NCBI RefSeq assembly: GCF_029227915.1
Contig: NC_079879.1
Span: 1,922,001-1,986,000 of the forward strand
DNA length: 64,000 nucleotides
DNA from: Hydractinia symbiolongicarpus
Taxonomy: Eukaryota; Cnidaria; Hydrozoa; Anthoathecata; Hydractiniidae
Direction of reading: 5' to 3'
The notes beneath the pieces are model-generated. The model had not been told where the DNA came from, made no database searches, and was given only the letters and a program-made list of their open reading frames with translations. The position numbers and the translations under genes were made by a program. Numbering within the stretch: position 1 is the stretch's first letter; the number at the start of each line of letters is the position of its first letter. This document shows positions 62,881-64,000 of this stretch, piece by piece.

Positions 62881-64000
62881 ACTGGCCGCTGTGGTAGCGC
62901 TTTAATGAAGAATTTAGATAAATATGTCATTTTGTACTGTGGCACCAATCCTAGCCGTTAACGCGCGCTGAGAAAACATAGGCAGCTTCCAAAACCACAT
63001 TTCATTGCTTTTCTAACGATATAAGTCCGTTTTAGTTACAAAGGTTGCGTCACATATTCGTACCAACATGTATTTAGCGATATTTTTCTGATATTACTAG
63101 GTTGCATCGCTTTTAACAGTGAAGCGATTAACTGTGGGACTTAATTGCACTGTTTTTGGACTTTGACCTTATAAATATGATAAATGAGGAAATTGGACTC
63201 CAAGAAATAACATTCTTCTTAGTTTGAAATGATTGCTGGAACTCAGCGATTACACTGGCCGCTGTGGTAGCGCTTTAATGAAAAATTTAGATAAATATGT
63301 CATTTTGTACTGTGGCACCAATCCTAGCCGTTAACCCGCGCTGAGAAAACATAGGCAGCTTCCAAAACCACATTTCATTGCTTTTCTAACGATATAAGTC
63401 CGTTTTAGTTACAAAGGTTGGGTCACATATTCGTACCAACATGTATTTAGCGATATTTTCCTGATATTACTAGGTTGCAACGCTTTTAAAAGTGAAGCGA
63501 TTGACTGTGGGACTTAATTGCACTGATTTTGGACTTTGACCTTATAAATGTGATAAATGAGGAAATTGGACTCCAAGAAATAACATTCTTCTTAATTTGA
63601 AATGATTGCTGGAACTCAGCGATTACACTGGGCGCTGTGGTAGCGCTTTAATGAAAAATTTAGATAAATATGTCATTTTGGCCCGAGGGGCCAGTCGTAG
63701 TCGTTAGCGCGGACTGAAGAAATAGAGACTGTTTTAAAACCTACATTTAATTGCCTTTCAAGCAGTATCAGTCCGCTTGAGTTCCAACGGTTGCGTCACA
63801 TATTCGTACCAACATGTAATTAGCGATATTTTTCTGATATTACTAGGTTGCATCACTTTTAACAGTGAAAAGATATACTGTGGGACTTAATTGAACTGAT
63901 ATTAGACTTTGACCTTATAAATATTATAAATGAAGCAATTGGACTCCAAGAAAAAGCATTCTTCTTAATTTGACATGATTGCTGGAACTCAGCGATTACA
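62881..64000 (+). repeat. Mosaic satellite at right edge
   Basis: Anchors are 63047, 63420 and 63793. The first two share ACAAAGGTTG (A for C) and GTTTTAGTTAC, pointing to duplication of one monomer. The second has GGGTCAC in place of GCGTCAC and TATTTTCCTG. The array continues past the window end. Confidence 0.84.

Larger units (their letters stand above)
1..64000 (+). repeat. 373-bp satellite DNA array filling the window
   Basis: A unit of about 373 bp recurs head to tail from the first to the last base. I located 172 anchors (the GCGTCA of TTGCGTCAC, or its one-base variants) between 71 and 63793, mean spacing 372.6 bp. All copies run in the same direction and both window ends lie inside the array. 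The best conserved stretches of the unit are the anchor block, TTTTTCTGATATTACTAGG, TTGGACTTTGACCTTATAAA, CATTCTTCTTA, GATTGCTGGAACTCAGCGAT and TTAGATAAATATGTCATTTT. Diagnostic variants between these blocks define monomer classes. No transposon ends, poly-A tails, tRNA or rRNA genes or coding genes interrupt it. The likely setting is centromeric or pericentromeric heterochromatin; I do not recognise the family or species. Confidence 0.97.

Noticed and set aside
1-64000. CRISPR array or bacterial repeat
   Set aside because: Units of 373 bp with no short repeat/unique spacer structure, no cas genes and no coding density.
1-64000. Transposon-derived tandem repeat (LTR, MITE or helitron tandem)
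   Set aside because: No terminal inverted repeats, target-site duplications, LTR TG..CA ends or coding remnants are visible in the unit.

Overview
The whole 64 kb is one uninterrupted satellite DNA array. A unit of about 373 bp repeats head to tail, always in the same orientation, with no unique sequence, gene, RNA gene or transposon insertion that I can see. I tracked the near-invariant motif TTGCGTCAC/TTCGTACC through the window and use its GCGTCA start as the monomer anchor. There are 172 anchors, from 71 to 63793, with a mean spacing of 372.6 bp. Nearly all spacings are 371-374 bp, and four are 362 bp because of 11-bp deletions. A hand-counted monomer (1561-1934) is about 37% G+C.

This is a eukaryotic chromosome, most likely centromeric or pericentromeric heterochromatin. 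I cannot name the species. CpG dinucleotides are present at about the expected frequency (about 13 per monomer), which fits a genome with little CpG methylation, such as many insects and other invertebrates, better than a typical vertebrate. That is inference only.

Monomers fall into at least five interchangeable classes, which I call P, Q, R, S and T from diagnostic blocks. They are arranged in nested higher-order repeats (HORs). The layout is: 1-989 mosaic; 990-7697 two copies of a 9-mer; 7698-11205 mosaic with 11-bp-deletion monomers; 11206-13245 trimer twice; 13246-17520 P/Q mosaic; 17521-28335 a 14-mer and its 15-mer version; 28336-30640 mosaic; 30641-35112 hexamer twice; about 34713-40303 an 8-mer then its 7-mer version; 40304-44134 a 7-mer and partial copy with internal dimers; 44135-55275 a 15-mer twice, at about 99.5% identity and without indels; 55276-64000 dimer and hexamer expansions. 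Copies differ by point changes and by gain or loss of exactly one whole monomer, which is the classic signature of unequal crossing-over between homologous monomers.

The open reading frames in the window are by-products of the satellite. The most striking, a 94-codon frame seen four times, opens at TTG immediately after an in-frame TGA and exists because two in-frame TAG codons became CAG in one monomer lineage that was later amplified. The points most worth a second look are the conserved 7-bp dyad in every class, the apparent clustering of recombination junctions near it, the repeated G/C exchange in a T-A context, and the two unrelated deletions that are both 11 bp.
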